Assembly (NCBI RefSeq): GCF_002836945.1
Contig: NZ_NIJM01000034.1
Location: 1 to 43,476, forward strand
Direction of reading: 5' to 3'
DNA: 43,476 nt
Source of the DNA: Shewanella chilikensis
GTDB lineage: Bacteria; Pseudomonadota; Gammaproteobacteria; Enterobacterales; Shewanellaceae
Both the position numbers and the translations under genes were made by a program. Below, in pieces: positions 8,057 to 16,076 of the stretch; position 1 is the stretch's first letter; the number at the start of each line of letters is the position of its first letter. Below the pieces are notes generated by a model. That model was not told the origin of the DNA. It was given only the letters and a program-made list of their open reading frames with translations, and searched no databases.

Positions 8057-9061
8057 ATGAAGCTTGGCCGAAACGATCCTTGCCATTGTGGCAGTGGTAA
8101 AAAGTTTAAACGTTGTTGTATGAGCAGTGTCTCCAAGCAACATGCCCAAATATTTGATGATATTGACACCATGCTGGCAATGAACCCCAATTTGAGCCTT
8201 GATGAACTCAACACTGTTTTACAGCACAAAGTGCAGGATCGTAATAATCAACCTCATCCCGATTTTTGTGGTGTAACACCAACGCAAATGGCCAATTGGC
8301 TTTATGCGCCTTTTGATGAATTACAGTGGGTGACAATCAGCACACCAGATGCGCTTTTAGCCAGTCCTGTGATGCGCTATTTAGCTCTTATTCTTGATGA
8401 GGCTATGGCGCAAGATGGGTCATTCAAAGCCACGAGTAAAGGCAACTTACCGGCTAAGTTGGTCAAACAGGCCAGTGAGTTATTGCCTGAGTTTGCCGTT
8501 GCTCAGTTCCCACAAAATATTAGCATCAGCGAGTTTGCGGGCAGTAACGAAGATAAATTTAATGCCCTGCACTACACCCGAGTGCTAGCCGAAATTAGCA
8601 GCATTATTTATCGCCGCAGCGGTCGCTACCATGTCAAAAAGTTAGCACAACAACAGTATCAGGCTTTAGGTATACAAGCATTCTTCAAACCTATGTTAGA
8701 AGCCGCAATCAGCAAATATAACTGGGGGTATATGGACGGCTTTGAATACGATGTCGACTTGCGACCATTTTGGTTATTTATGCTGTGGCGCATTCAGTGT
8801 CACAACAATGTGGAGCAGCTTGTTAAAGAGGTGATGACTGCTTTCCCCGATTTACTACAGGCATTCTCTACAGATGATTACTTCGCGCCAGAAAGAAACT
8901 TAAGCATGCTCATTGAATCCAGGTTTATTAAGCGATTTTTACAGTTTTGGGGATTTATCACCATAGATCCAAGGCGTTATTTAAACGCTGAGCCGGTCGT
9001 CAGAAGAGCTCAAATTCAGCCCTTATTCAAACAAACGTTTCAATTTACAATTAACATATAA
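8057..9061 (+). CDS. SEC-C motif protein of unknown function, third gene of hip-like operon
   Basis: A 334-residue protein opening with a SEC-C zinc motif (LGRNDPCHCGSGKKFKRCC, residues 3-21), as at the C-terminus of SecA. The cysteines and the C-H-C-G spacing are intact. The remaining 310 residues are alpha-helical in feel, without a domain I recognise; the region YNWGYMDGFEYDVDLRPFWL is notable. AAGGGA precedes the ATG, and only 17 bp separate it from the HipA-like gene, so it is very probably co-transcribed. The SEC-C motif often serves as a ribosome- or protein-binding zinc finger in accessory proteins. A role as target, modulator or partner of the HipA-like kinase is inference. The 3' end stops about 10 bp before a broken integrase, so truncation cannot be excluded. 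Confidence 0.7.
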   Translation: MKLGRNDPCHCGSGKKFKRCCMSSVSKQHAQIFDDIDTMLAMNPNLSLDELNTVLQHKVQDRNNQPHPDFCGVTPTQMANWLYAPFDELQWVTISTPDALLASPVMRYLALILDEAMAQDGSFKATSKGNLPAKLVKQASELLPEFAVAQFPQNISISEFAGSNEDKFNALHYTRVLAEISSIIYRRSGRYHVKKLAQQQYQALGIQAFFKPMLEAAISKYNWGYMDGFEYDVDLRPFWLFMLWRIQCHNNVEQLVKEVMTAFPDLLQAFSTDDYFAPERNLSMLIESRFIKRFLQFWGFITIDPRRYLNAEPVVRRAQIQPLFKQTFQFTINI

Positions 9062-9069
9062 AAAGATCG

Positions 9070-9277
9070 TGAAGGCCGCATCTCGTGCATCTGCAAGGGA
9101 TAGTTCTGGATAAGATCCAATTGTCATTTCTGGACGACAACCGTTGATTGAAAATCGCAAGATCCAAAAAGGTTCTCCAGAGGCGGGTACAACGAAGTAG
9201 AGGCCATTACCATCTGCGGTTTTGCGTGGTTCATCTTTGGCCAAAGCGGCGACTTTGCGTGCATTGAGCTTGCCCAT
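9070..9277 (-). pseudogene. 5' fragment of P4-type tyrosine integrase
   Basis: The first 68 or so codons of a phage/island integrase with the DUF4102 arm-binding domain: start MGKLNARKVAALA, then DGNGLYFVV, FWILRF, GSYPELSLADARDAA. After that the frame runs into unrelated residues across the end of the SEC-C gene and stops at 9023. A full integrase has about 400 residues, so the catalytic domain is lost. The ATG at 9277 follows a TAAGGAGAA ribosome site. The break falls within about 10 bp of the SEC-C stop codon, which suggests the hip-like operon arrived by, or caused, the break. Confidence 0.75.
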
Positions 9278-9302
9278 ATAGTTCTCCTTAGGTATGGAAA
9301 GT

Positions 9303-9356
9303 TACTCACCATTTAAGGGCATACTAGATCAATCCTACTCACCACTAAACTCACCA
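9303..9356. repeat. Three short direct repeats upstream of integrase fragment
   Basis: TACTCACCA occurs at 9303-9311 and 9336-9344, and ACTCACCA at 9349-9356, all in the same direction, 26-80 bp before the integrase start. Such iterons in an integrase promoter are typical arm-type binding sites for the integrase or its regulator. Function here is inference. Confidence 0.45.
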
Positions 9357-9397
9357 GTTGGTTGAAAACAGAGGCAAAGACCTGAAATCTTCTGAAA

Positions 9398-9424
9398 ACA
9401 AAAAAGCCTCAAAAATGAGGCTTT
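9398..9424 (-). terminator. Rho-independent terminator of yicC
   Basis: Stem AAAGCCTCA (9403-9411) / TGAGGCTTT (9416-9424) with an AAAA loop. On the minus strand it runs into TTTTTTG, about 25 bp after the yicC stop. It also marks the right edge of core sequence against the accessory insert. Confidence 0.85.
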
Positions 9425-9450
9425 ATGCTGTACTTGTGAATGTTAAAACA

Positions 9451-10314
9451 TCACTCCACGTTCTGGATCTGCTCTCTCATCTGCTCAATCAGCACTTTAA
9501 GCTCGACCGCGGCGGCGGTGATTTCGCTGCTGATTGACTTGGAGGCCAGGGTGTTGGATTCGCGGTTGAACTCTTGCATCATGAAGTCCAGTCTGCGGCC
9601 TTCGCTGCCACCCTTGTTGAGGATCCGACGAGCTTCGGCCACGTGGGCTTCGAGGCGATCCATCTCTTCGGCCACATCCTGTTTTTGGGCCAGCAATACC
9701 ATTTCCTGTTCCAGTCTGGCCGGGTCCAGTTCGCCCTGGATTTCGGCCAGGCGGTTGCTGAGTTTTTCCCTTTGCCACTCCATGACCTTGGGCATGTGCT
9801 CGCGGACTATGGCGATCTGGGCTTCAACGGCATCCAGGCGGGTCAGCAGCATCTCTTTGATGGCGCTGCCTTCACGGCCGCGGGCTTCGATAAACTGATC
9901 GACGGCGCCGTCGAAGGCTTTGAGCAGTTCGGCGGCAATGGCATCCATGTCTTGCTCGGATGAGGACATGACCCCAGGCCAGCGCAGAATATCCACTGGA
10001 TTGAGCTCACCCTGGCCGGCTTGCTGTTTTACCCAATTGGCGGCCTGCAGCAGTTGCAGTGCCAAGTCCTGGTTCATATTCAGCTGGGTACCTTGTTGAT
10101 CGCTCAGCTCGTAGCGCAAATTGACCTCTACCTTACCGCGATTGAGACGCTTGCGCAGTCTGTCTCGCAGCACAGGCTCCAGGCTACGGAACTGTTCCGG
10201 CAGGCGCAGATAGGTTTCCAGATATCTCTGGTTGACTGAGCGGATTTCCCAGGAGGCTGTGCCCCAGTCGGCTTTATGCTCGATACGGGCGTAGGCGGTC
10301 ATGCTGTGGATCAT
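9451..10314 (-). CDS. yicC: YicC/YloC-family endoribonuclease
   Basis: A 287-residue protein matching the enteric YicC start to end: MIHSMTAYAR, SVNQRYLETYLRLPEQFRSLEP, RGKVEVNLRYE, and a C-terminal DUF1732 part with RLDFMMQEFNRESNTLASKS. The family is now regarded as endoribonucleases involved in RNA turnover; cytoplasmic. It is divergent from rph across 180 bp, the order found in E. coli. The same ATG start as E. coli is chosen because the conserved N-terminus begins there. Function is by family. Confidence 0.92.
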   Translation of the reverse strand: MIHSMTAYARIEHKADWGTASWEIRSVNQRYLETYLRLPEQFRSLEPVLRDRLRKRLNRGKVEVNLRYELSDQQGTQLNMNQDLALQLLQAANWVKQQAGQGELNPVDILRWPGVMSSSEQDMDAIAAELLKAFDGAVDQFIEARGREGSAIKEMLLTRLDAVEAQIAIVREHMPKVMEWQREKLSNRLAEIQGELDPARLEQEMVLLAQKQDVAEEMDRLEAHVAEARRILNKGGSEGRRLDFMMQEFNRESNTLASKSISSEITAAAVELKVLIEQMREQIQNVE

Positions 10315-10384
10315 CAGATATTCCAGTTGCTTGAAGACGGGTGTAGCAGAGGATTATAGACAGCTTGCCCCCGGGGTTAAAGTG

Positions 10385-10398
10385 AAGTGTATACACTT
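10385..10398. promoter_or_regulatory. 14-bp perfect palindrome between yicC and rph
   Basis: AAGTGTATACACTT is a perfect palindrome with no spacer in the divergent yicC/rph promoter region, about 70 bp from the yicC start and 97 bp from the rph start. The form suits a dimeric repressor such as a GntR- or LacI-type protein; the regulator is unknown. Confidence 0.4.
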
Positions 10399-10445
10399 TG
10401 TCGGTTCGATACGGATCCGCCATGGCGTCAAGCGCCGCAAGGCCC

Positions 10446-10451
10446 TATAAT
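10446..10451 (+). promoter_or_regulatory. Probable -10 element of rph-pyrE promoter
   Basis: A consensus TATAAT lies 43 bp before the rph ATG. The -35 at the right distance (TGGCGT, 10423-10428) is poor, so the promoter is only a candidate. Confidence 0.4.
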
Positions 10452-10494
10452 ATGCAGCCAATTCAGTCCAGACGACAAAATACAGGAATTCACT

Positions 10495-11208
10495 ATGCGT
10501 CCCAGCAACAGAACTCCGGCTCAAACCCGCCCCATTTCAATCACTCGCCAGTTTACCGCCCATGCGGAAGGTTCTGTGCTGGTCGAGTTCGGCGATACCA
10601 AAGTACTCTGTACCGCCAGTTTTACCGAAGGGGTGCCGAGATTTCTCAAAGGCCAGGGCCAAGGTTGGGTGACGGCAGAATATGGCATGTTGCCCCGTTC
10701 TACCCATAGCCGTATGGATCGCGAAGCGGCCCGGGGCAAGCAGTCTGGTCGTACCCAGGAAATTCAGCGCCTCATCGGCCGTGCTTTGCGCGCTGCTGTG
10801 GATATGAAGCTGCTGGGTGAAAACACCATAGTGATCGACTGTGATGTGATTCAGGCCGACGGCGGTACCCGCACTGCAGCCATCACAGGTGCCTGTGTGG
10901 CTCTGGTGGATGCGCTTAATTGGGCTCGTGCCAAGGGTATTCTCAAGGCCAATCCGCTCAAATTCCTTATCGCCGCCGTGAGCGTGGGGATTTTTGAAGG
11001 TGAGCCTATCTGTGACCTGGAATATATCGAAGACAGCGCCGCCGAAACCGATATGAACGTGGTGATGACAGAAACCGGCAAGATCATCGAGATCCAGGGC
11101 ACCGCCGAAGGCGAGCCGTTCAGCCATGAAGAGTTGCTGAGTCTGCTGGAGCTGGCCAAGCATGGCATTCGTGAGATTATCGATGTGCAGAAGGCTGCAT
11201 TGAGTTAA
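10495..11208 (+). CDS. rph: Ribonuclease PH
   Basis: Phosphorolytic 3'-5' exoribonuclease that trims tRNA 3' ends; hexameric, cytoplasmic. The 237 residues start [20 protein letters not shown], as in the family, and include [14 protein letters not shown] (near 125), the conserved acidic segment [17 protein letters not shown] (near 177) and [13 protein letters not shown] [11 protein letters not shown]. Length matches the usual 238, so it is intact, unlike the frameshifted rph of E. coli K-12. The ATG at 10495 follows AGGA; an in-frame upstream extension lacks conservation. It is the first gene before pyrE, with an attenuator hairpin 7 bp after its stop. Confidence 0.96.
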   Translation: MRPSNRTPAQTRPISITRQFTAHAEGSVLVEFGDTKVLCTASFTEGVPRFLKGQGQGWVTAEYGMLPRSTHSRMDREAARGKQSGRTQEIQRLIGRALRAAVDMKLLGENTIVIDCDVIQADGGTRTAAITGACVALVDALNWARAKGILKANPLKFLIAAVSVGIFEGEPICDLEYIEDSAAETDMNVVMTETGKIIEIQGTAEGEPFSHEELLSLLELAKHGIREIIDVQKAALS

Positions 11209-11215
11209 GTTTTTT

Positions 11216-11241
11216 AAGGACCCCATGAGGGTCCTTTTTTT
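11216..11241 (+). terminator. Attenuator/terminator between rph and pyrE
   Basis: Stem AAGGACCC (11216-11223) / GGGTCCTT (11229-11236) with a 5-nt loop and a run of T, only 7 bp after the rph stop and 70 bp before pyrE. In E. coli the same hairpin position controls pyrE: when UTP is scarce the polymerase pauses, ribosomes finishing rph keep the hairpin from forming, and pyrE is read. The position here supports the same mechanism. Confidence 0.8.
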
Positions 11242-11312
11242 CGTACTCCAGAGAGTACTTGTTCGTACCCGTGAGCCTTAAGGGCTTACCCATAATCACA
11301 AGAGGAGAGATC

Positions 11313-11954
11313 GTGAAAGCCTATCAGCGCGAGTTTATTGAATTTGCCCTTGAGCGTCAGGTGTTGAGATTCGGTGAGTTTACCCTGAAGTCCGGCCGCA
11401 AGAGCCCATACTTCTTCAATGCCGGTCTGTTTAACACTGGCCGGGATCTGGCCCGCCTGGGCCGTTTTTATGCTGCTGCGTTGGTGGATGCCGGTATCGA
11501 CTACGATCTCCTGTTTGGCCCGGCCTACAAGGGGATCCCCATCGCCACAACCACGGCTGTAGCCTTGGCCGAACACCATGATCTGGATATTCCTTACTGC
11601 TTTAACCGCAAAGAGAAGAAAGACCACGGCGAAGGCGGCAACCTGGTAGGCAGCGAGCTCAAGGGTAAGGTGATGTTGGTGGATGATGTGATCACCGCAG
11701 GTACCGCTATTCGCGAGTCCATGGAGATCATTCAGGCCAATGGCGCGACTCTGGCCGGGGTATTGATTGCCCTCGACCGTCAGGAGAAGGGCAAGGGCGA
11801 ATTGTCTGCCATTCAGGAAGTGGAGCGCGACTTTGGTTGCCAGATAGTGGCCATCATCAAGCTGGCCGATTTGATTGCCTACTTGGCCGAGAAACCTGGG
11901 ATGGAGCAGGAGTTGGCCGCCGTTAGCGCCTATCGTGAACAGTATGGTATTTAA
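11313..11954 (+). CDS. pyrE: Orotate phosphoribosyltransferase
   Basis: Makes orotidine 5'-phosphate from orotate and PRPP in pyrimidine synthesis; cytoplasmic dimer. The 213 residues equal E. coli PyrE in length. PRPP-binding motif [13 protein letters not shown] is at 120-132, catalytic-loop lysines and histidine in [11 protein letters not shown] at 99-109, and [13 protein letters not shown] at 27-38. The start is GTG at 11313 (MKAYQREF), after a strong AGAGGAGAG ribosome site; in-frame codons back to 11259 are not conserved. It is controlled by the attenuator at 11216-11241 and shares a bidirectional terminator with folE. Confidence 0.96.
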   Translation: MKAYQREFIEFALERQVLRFGEFTLKSGRKSPYFFNAGLFNTGRDLARLGRFYAAALVDAGIDYDLLFGPAYKGIPIATTTAVALAEHHDLDIPYCFNRKEKKDHGEGGNLVGSELKGKVMLVDDVITAGTAIRESMEIIQANGATLAGVLIALDRQEKGKGELSAIQEVERDFGCQIVAIIKLADLIAYLAEKPGMEQELAAVSAYREQYGI

Positions 11955-12011
11955 TGCCACCCAGGATAGAATGTCAGTTCTTACAGAAGCTTGAGTAACT
12001 TTCTGTACAGT

Positions 12012-12047
12012 CCATAAAAAACGCTGCCTTGGCAGCGTTTTTTATGG
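12012..12047. terminator. Bidirectional terminator between pyrE and folE
   Basis: A perfect 17-bp inverted repeat (12012-12028 with 12031-12047) that includes A6 and T6 tracts on either side of an ACGCTGCC/GGCAGCGT core. It can stop transcription of pyrE on the plus strand and of folE on the minus strand. Confidence 0.9.
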
Positions 12048-12055
12048 CGGAGAAG

Positions 12056-12706
12056 CTATTTGGCCTGATGCAGAAACTCGGCGCGGGTGGCCGGGTTGGA
12101 CTTGAACACGCCGCCAAGAGCCGTAGTGGTGGTGGAGCTGGTGGAGTCCATCACACCGCGGGATTTAACGCAGTAATGCACCGCATCCATTTTTACCGCC
12201 ACATCTTTGGTTTCCAGCAGGGTCTGCAACGCGACCAGTACTTGCTGGGTCAGGCGCTCCTGCACCTGTGGCCGCTGGGCAAAGAAACGCACTATGCGGT
12301 TGATCTTCGACAGGCCGATGATCTTCTTCCGCGGCAGATAGGCCACAGTAGCAGTGCCGTCTATGGTCACCAGATGGTGCTCACAGGTGCTGGTGAGACT
12401 GATGTCCTGCACCCGCACCATTTCATCGAAGCCCATCTTGTTGTCGATAACAGTGATCTTGGGGAAGTTGGCATAGTCGAGGCCGGAGAAAATTTCGTCG
12501 ACATACATCTTGGCGATACGTTTCGGCGTATCCATCAGGCTGTCGTCGCTCAAATCCAGCGACATCAAGGTCAAAATGGCCTTCATATGGGCCTCTATTT
12601 TTTCCTTGCGCTCCTCGGCCGACAAGCCACAGGGTACCATGGGGGTCTCGAGTCCTCGCTCCAGGAGCGCGGTCTGAACCATCAAAGCTGCTTCACTCAA
12701 TGCCAT
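12056..12706 (-). CDS. folE: GTP cyclohydrolase I
   Basis: Converts GTP to 7,8-dihydroneopterin triphosphate, the first step of folate (and queuosine precursor) synthesis. The 216 residues carry the zinc ligands C108 and H111 in STCEHHLV and C179 in HYCVKSRG, plus the substrate region [25 protein letters not shown] (131-155). The closing segment with [13 protein letters not shown] matches the short enteric-type enzymes. The ATG at 12706 follows GGAGGAAAA; an upstream in-frame extension has no conservation. It is transcribed alone toward pyrE. In E. coli folE is not at this locus, so this is a lineage-specific placement. Confidence 0.95.
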   Translation of the reverse strand: MALSEAALMVQTALLERGLETPMVPCGLSAEERKEKIEAHMKAILTLMSLDLSDDSLMDTPKRIAKMYVDEIFSGLDYANFPKITVIDNKMGFDEMVRVQDISLTSTCEHHLVTIDGTATVAYLPRKKIIGLSKINRIVRFFAQRPQVQERLTQQVLVALQTLLETKDVAVKMDAVHYCVKSRGVMDSTSSTTTTALGGVFKSNPATRAEFLHQAK

Positions 12707-12855
12707 TGTTTTCCTCCGGCGGATAGACGCCAAGCCAGCGCCTTCCGTTTGTTACTGTCCGCGCAAGCTGTGACGCTTTTCACATTTATCTGCGGGAAGC
12801 GGAGGATACCGCTATTTGCTGTAAATTCATACCAGAAAAGCCCCATAGCACGAAA

Positions 12856-12881
12856 AAAGCCGCTCCCTGGAGAGCGGCTTT
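12856..12881 (-). terminator. Rho-independent terminator of S9 peptidase gene
   Basis: Stem AAAGCCGCTC / GAGCGGCTTT (arms 12856-12865 and 12872-12881), 17 bp after the peptidase stop. On the minus strand it ends in a T run. Confidence 0.85.
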
Positions 12882-12898
12882 GTTTACGGCTGTTAAAC

Positions 12899-14869
12899 TT
12901 AAACGCCCAGATTCTGCTTCAGGAAGTTGAGCATTTTCTGATAATAGATGGCTCTGTGGCTTTCATCGTAGAAACCGTGGCCCTCATCATCCATGATGAT
13001 TTTCTGGTAGGGGTAGTTACGCTTCTTGAGCGCATCTTCCAGGGCTTCAAACTGCTCTATGGGAGCGCGCTCATCATTGCCACCGTGCACCAGCAGCAGA
13101 TTGGCCTTGAGCTTGTCGACGTTGCGAGTGGGCGACATAGCGCGCAGCACGGCTTGATCCTGACCAAGCACAGTTCGCAGGTAGCTGGTGCCCGAGTCAC
13201 GTTCCTGCACGTCACCTTCTTTAAACATCATTTCCAGATCGTACACCCCGGCAAAGCCGATGGCGCACTTAAATAGATCCGGCTCCATAACCGAGCTTTG
13301 CAGCGCGCTGTAGCCGCCAAAACTGCCGCCGACGATACAGATGCGCTGCTTGTCCACTATGCCTTGATCTATCAGATGGCGGGTGGCGTCTATGATGTCG
13401 TATTGAATTTCACTGCCCCACTTGCGGTAGCCCGCTTGCTGGAAGGCTTCACCATAACCACCTGAGCCGCGGAAGTTAACCTGCAGTACGGCAATACCCT
13501 GATTGGCCAGCATCTGGTTTTGAGGATCAAAGCCCCAGCTGTCCCTGACATAGTGTGGGCCGCCGTGCGGGTTGACCACCAGAGGCAACTGCTTGGGATC
13601 TTTACCGGGTGGTAAGGTCAGGTAGGCCTGAATCGTCATGCCGTCTCGCACCTTGATATCCATGGGTTTCACTTCGGCCATGTTGGCCGGATCTATGCTT
13701 TCCATGGTACGCAGCAGGTGTCTGAGTTTGACCGCTTTGGTATCAAACAGATAGTAGTCGCCCGGGTTGCGGTCGTTGAAGGCCAGAATGACCATCTTGT
13801 CGGCGTTACGGGTCTCGCTGACGATGCGCACCTGGTGCCCCGGCAGGCTGGCCAGCAGTTGCTTGAGATACACAGCATGTTGATCTTCAGAGTCAACAAA
13901 GGCGTAGGTTGGGTAACCGTTGGCAAACTCCACCGCATAGAGCTGTTTGTTCTGGCCGTTGATCCAGAAGTTGTCCGGCTCGACTCTGGCGTCACTGACT
14001 ATCTGCTGCTTTTCACCGGTTTTCAGGTTGACCCGATACACGGCTTTGGGCTCACCGGCCTGAGACGCGGCGGCATAGACGCTGTTGGGATCTTCGGTAA
14101 AGGAGATAGGGGTAAAGTCCTTAAGGCCGATGTTCAGCTTGTCGGTGTCAATCCATTCTCCGTCGTTACGGTAAAAAATACGGGTGTTGTTGCTTCTGTC
14201 CTGACCGGCCACAAAGCGCACTTCACCGTCGTCATCTGTCATGAAGCTGGCCATACCTATGGGAGAGCGGGTGATCTTCTTGCGGGTGCCACGGTAGACA
14301 TCAACCCGATAGACATCCTGTAACTGTTCATAATCCAGGCTGCGACCGCCGTTCCAGGGGATGGCGTTGACCAACATGTAGCGGTCATCATCCGGCAAGG
14401 GATCGAGTACATAGGCAGTGGCCTGGATGGCGGTGTTTTTCTTCAGGTGGGAACCGGTTTGTTGCTGGCCCGAATTGTAACCGAACAGATAGGCGACCTT
14501 GGAACCATCGGCGTTCACCGCCATCAATTCACCATAGTAGAGCGGGCGATCATCCCAGCCCTTGAGGTATTCCTTGGCGACCACGACACGTTCATCGTTG
14601 ACCCAGGTATAACTGCCCACTTGGGCGTTGCCCGGGAAGTAAACAATGTGCTTGGCACTGAGGTCTTCAGTATTGAGGATCAGTAGCTTATCTTTTCCTT
14701 CGTGATTCATGATCACGCTGAGATAGTCACCGGAGGGGGAGATTTTGACATTGGTGTATTGCGCCCCCTGGCTGAAAATTTCTGCCGGCGTGGGCGTTTG
14801 ATGACTCTGGGCCAAAGCGAGAGTGGGGGCCAGCAATAATATACCAGTCAACAAAGGTTGGAATTTCAT
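12899..14869 (-). CDS. Exported S9-family (prolyl oligopeptidase/DPP-like) peptidase
   Basis: Serine peptidase of 656 residues with a Sec signal peptide (MKFQPLLTGILLLAPTLALA, cleavage near 20-21), so it acts in the periplasm or outside. Residues of about 25-390 look like the beta-propeller lid. The C-terminal alpha/beta-hydrolase domain has the nucleophile in GGSFGGYS (S516), the aspartate in VHGGNDERAP (D599) and the histidine in DDEGHGF (H631). The oxyanion region NPHGGPHYVRDSWGFD precedes it. This order is that of acylaminoacyl-peptidase/DPP-IV relatives that remove dipeptides or cut short peptides. AAGGATG precedes the ATG. It is monocistronic with its own terminator, placed between pyrE-folE and slmA, a spot that is empty in E. 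coli. Confidence 0.9.
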   Translation of the reverse strand: MKFQPLLTGILLLAPTLALAQSHQTPTPAEIFSQGAQYTNVKISPSGDYLSVIMNHEGKDKLLILNTEDLSAKHIVYFPGNAQVGSYTWVNDERVVVAKEYLKGWDDRPLYYGELMAVNADGSKVAYLFGYNSGQQQTGSHLKKNTAIQATAYVLDPLPDDDRYMLVNAIPWNGGRSLDYEQLQDVYRVDVYRGTRKKITRSPIGMASFMTDDDGEVRFVAGQDRSNNTRIFYRNDGEWIDTDKLNIGLKDFTPISFTEDPNSVYAAASQAGEPKAVYRVNLKTGEKQQIVSDARVEPDNFWINGQNKQLYAVEFANGYPTYAFVDSEDQHAVYLKQLLASLPGHQVRIVSETRNADKMVILAFNDRNPGDYYLFDTKAVKLRHLLRTMESIDPANMAEVKPMDIKVRDGMTIQAYLTLPPGKDPKQLPLVVNPHGGPHYVRDSWGFDPQNQMLANQGIAVLQVNFRGSGGYGEAFQQAGYRKWGSEIQYDIIDATRHLIDQGIVDKQRICIVGGSFGGYSALQSSVMEPDLFKCAIGFAGVYDLEMMFKEGDVQERDSGTSYLRTVLGQDQAVLRAMSPTRNVDKLKANLLLVHGGNDERAPIEQFEALEDALKKRNYPYQKIIMDDEGHGFYDESHRAIYYQKMLNFLKQNLGV

Positions 14870-14952
14870 TTGACATCCTTGTGTTTATTATAAGTAACCT
14901 ATGTTTTTTCAATGTTAATTAAATGCTTGGGTTTGGACAAGGCTAAATCCAT

Positions 14953-14979
14953 AAAAAAAGGACGGTTTTTACCGTCCTT
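14953..14979 (-). terminator. Rho-independent terminator of coaBC-dut-slmA
   Basis: Stem AAGGACGGT (14958-14966) / ACCGTCCTT (14971-14979) with a TTTT loop. On the minus strand it is followed by a T run, 20 bp after the slmA stop. Confidence 0.85.
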
Positions 14980-14999
14980 GATCCCGAAAAACAGGGCGT

Positions 15000-15593
15000 T
15001 CAGCTCTGCAATAACTGGCTTTGAATAAACTGCCACTGCTCCTCGAAGTGAGCCGTTGGCTTGAGCTTGAATTCACTGCGAACAAACTGGGCAATACGGC
15101 CTTCGGCCACGGCCAACAGCAGGTTTGCCAGAATGGCTTCATCCAGGGCGAATTTTTGCCCTTCTCGCAGGGATTTTTCCCGCAGGATCTGCTTCAGATG
15201 GGTTTCCAACTTGGCAAACAACAGGTTGATCCTCTCTCTGAGACGCTCATTCTCGCCCAGCAGGGCATCACCGCTCAGTACCCGGGAGATCCCTGGGTTG
15301 CGCTCGGCAAACACCAATAACAGCTGCAGTGCCTGTTGGCAGCGTTTCATGGTGTCTTTCTCCTCGTCCATGATGAGGTTGATGCGTGACAGCAGAGAGT
15401 CTTCAATAAACTCAATCAGGCCTTCAAACATCCGCGCCTTACTGGGAAAGTGGCGATAAAGCGCCGCTTCCGACACGCCAACTTCCGAGGCCAGCTTGGC
15501 GGTGGTAATCCTTTGCCCCGGATTGGTTTCCAGCATTCTGGCAAGGGATTGGAGTATGTGTTCACGACGATTGATTTTTTCTTTTACAGCCAT
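15000..15593 (-). CDS. slmA: Nucleoid occlusion factor SlmA (TetR family)
   Basis: DNA-binding inhibitor of FtsZ-ring assembly over the nucleoid. The 197 residues begin [20 protein letters not shown] and carry the TetR helix-turn-helix [22 protein letters not shown] (28-49). The C-terminal domain with [20 protein letters not shown] matches the E. coli protein closely (198 residues). It is the last gene of the coaBC-dut-slmA operon, 24 bp after dut, and this neighbourhood is conserved with enterics. It acts as a dimer on SlmA-binding sites spread over the chromosome outside Ter. Confidence 0.95.
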   Translation of the reverse strand: MAVKEKINRREHILQSLARMLETNPGQRITTAKLASEVGVSEAALYRHFPSKARMFEGLIEFIEDSLLSRINLIMDEEKDTMKRCQQALQLLLVFAERNPGISRVLSGDALLGENERLRERINLLFAKLETHLKQILREKSLREGQKFALDEAILANLLLAVAEGRIAQFVRSEFKLKPTAHFEEQWQFIQSQLLQS

Positions 15594-15617
15594 GTTTCGC
15601 TCTGTCAGTGGCAGGAA

Positions 15618-16076
15618 TTATTGAGTGCCTGAGTGACCGAAGCCACCTTCGCCTCTGTCCGAGGTGTCAAATTCATCCACCAGTTTGAACTGGGCTTGAA
15701 CGACGGGCACAAACACCAATTGGGCCAAGCGGTCACCTATCTCCAGGGTGAAAGGTGTCTGGCTGCGGTTCCAGCAGGAAACCATCAGCGGGCCCTGATA
15801 GTCAGAGTCGATAAGGCCGACCAGGTTGCCGAGTACTATGCCGTTTTTGTGGCCCAGACCCGAGCGGGGCAAAATCACCGCCGCCAGAGAAGGGTCGGCC
15901 ACATGAACCGCAATTCCGGTCGGGATCAATACAGTTTCACCCGGGGCTATGGTGATGCTGGTGTCCAGCATGGCGCGTAGATCCATGCCGGCACTGCCTG
16001 GGGTCGCATAGCTTGGCAGCGGAAATTCACTGCCAATACGCGAGTCGAGAATTTTCAGTTCTATGGGTGTTTTCAT
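15618..16076 (-). CDS. dut: Deoxyuridine 5'-triphosphate nucleotidohydrolase (dUTPase)
   Basis: Hydrolyses dUTP to dUMP and pyrophosphate, keeping uracil out of DNA and feeding dTMP synthesis; cytoplasmic homotrimer. The 152 residues have the five dUTPase motifs: GSAGMDLRA (28-36), [10 protein letters not shown] (70-79), [13 protein letters not shown] (83-95), GDRLAQLVF (near 117) and the C-terminal [10 protein letters not shown] (near 141). Length equals E. coli Dut. It overlaps the coaBC stop by the four bases ATGA, so the two are translationally coupled. Confidence 0.97.
   Translation of the reverse strand: MKTPIELKILDSRIGSEFPLPSYATPGSAGMDLRAMLDTSITIAPGETVLIPTGIAVHVADPSLAAVILPRSGLGHKNGIVLGNLVGLIDSDYQGPLMVSCWNRSQTPFTLEIGDRLAQLVFVPVVQAQFKLVDEFDTSDRGEGGFGHSGTQ

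Noticed and set aside
12029..13276. Long plus-strand ORF of 415 codons over folE and the S9 peptidase 3' end
   Set aside because: It is antisense to two well-supported genes and crosses two terminators; the protein has no recognisable motif and has the composition of a shadow frame.
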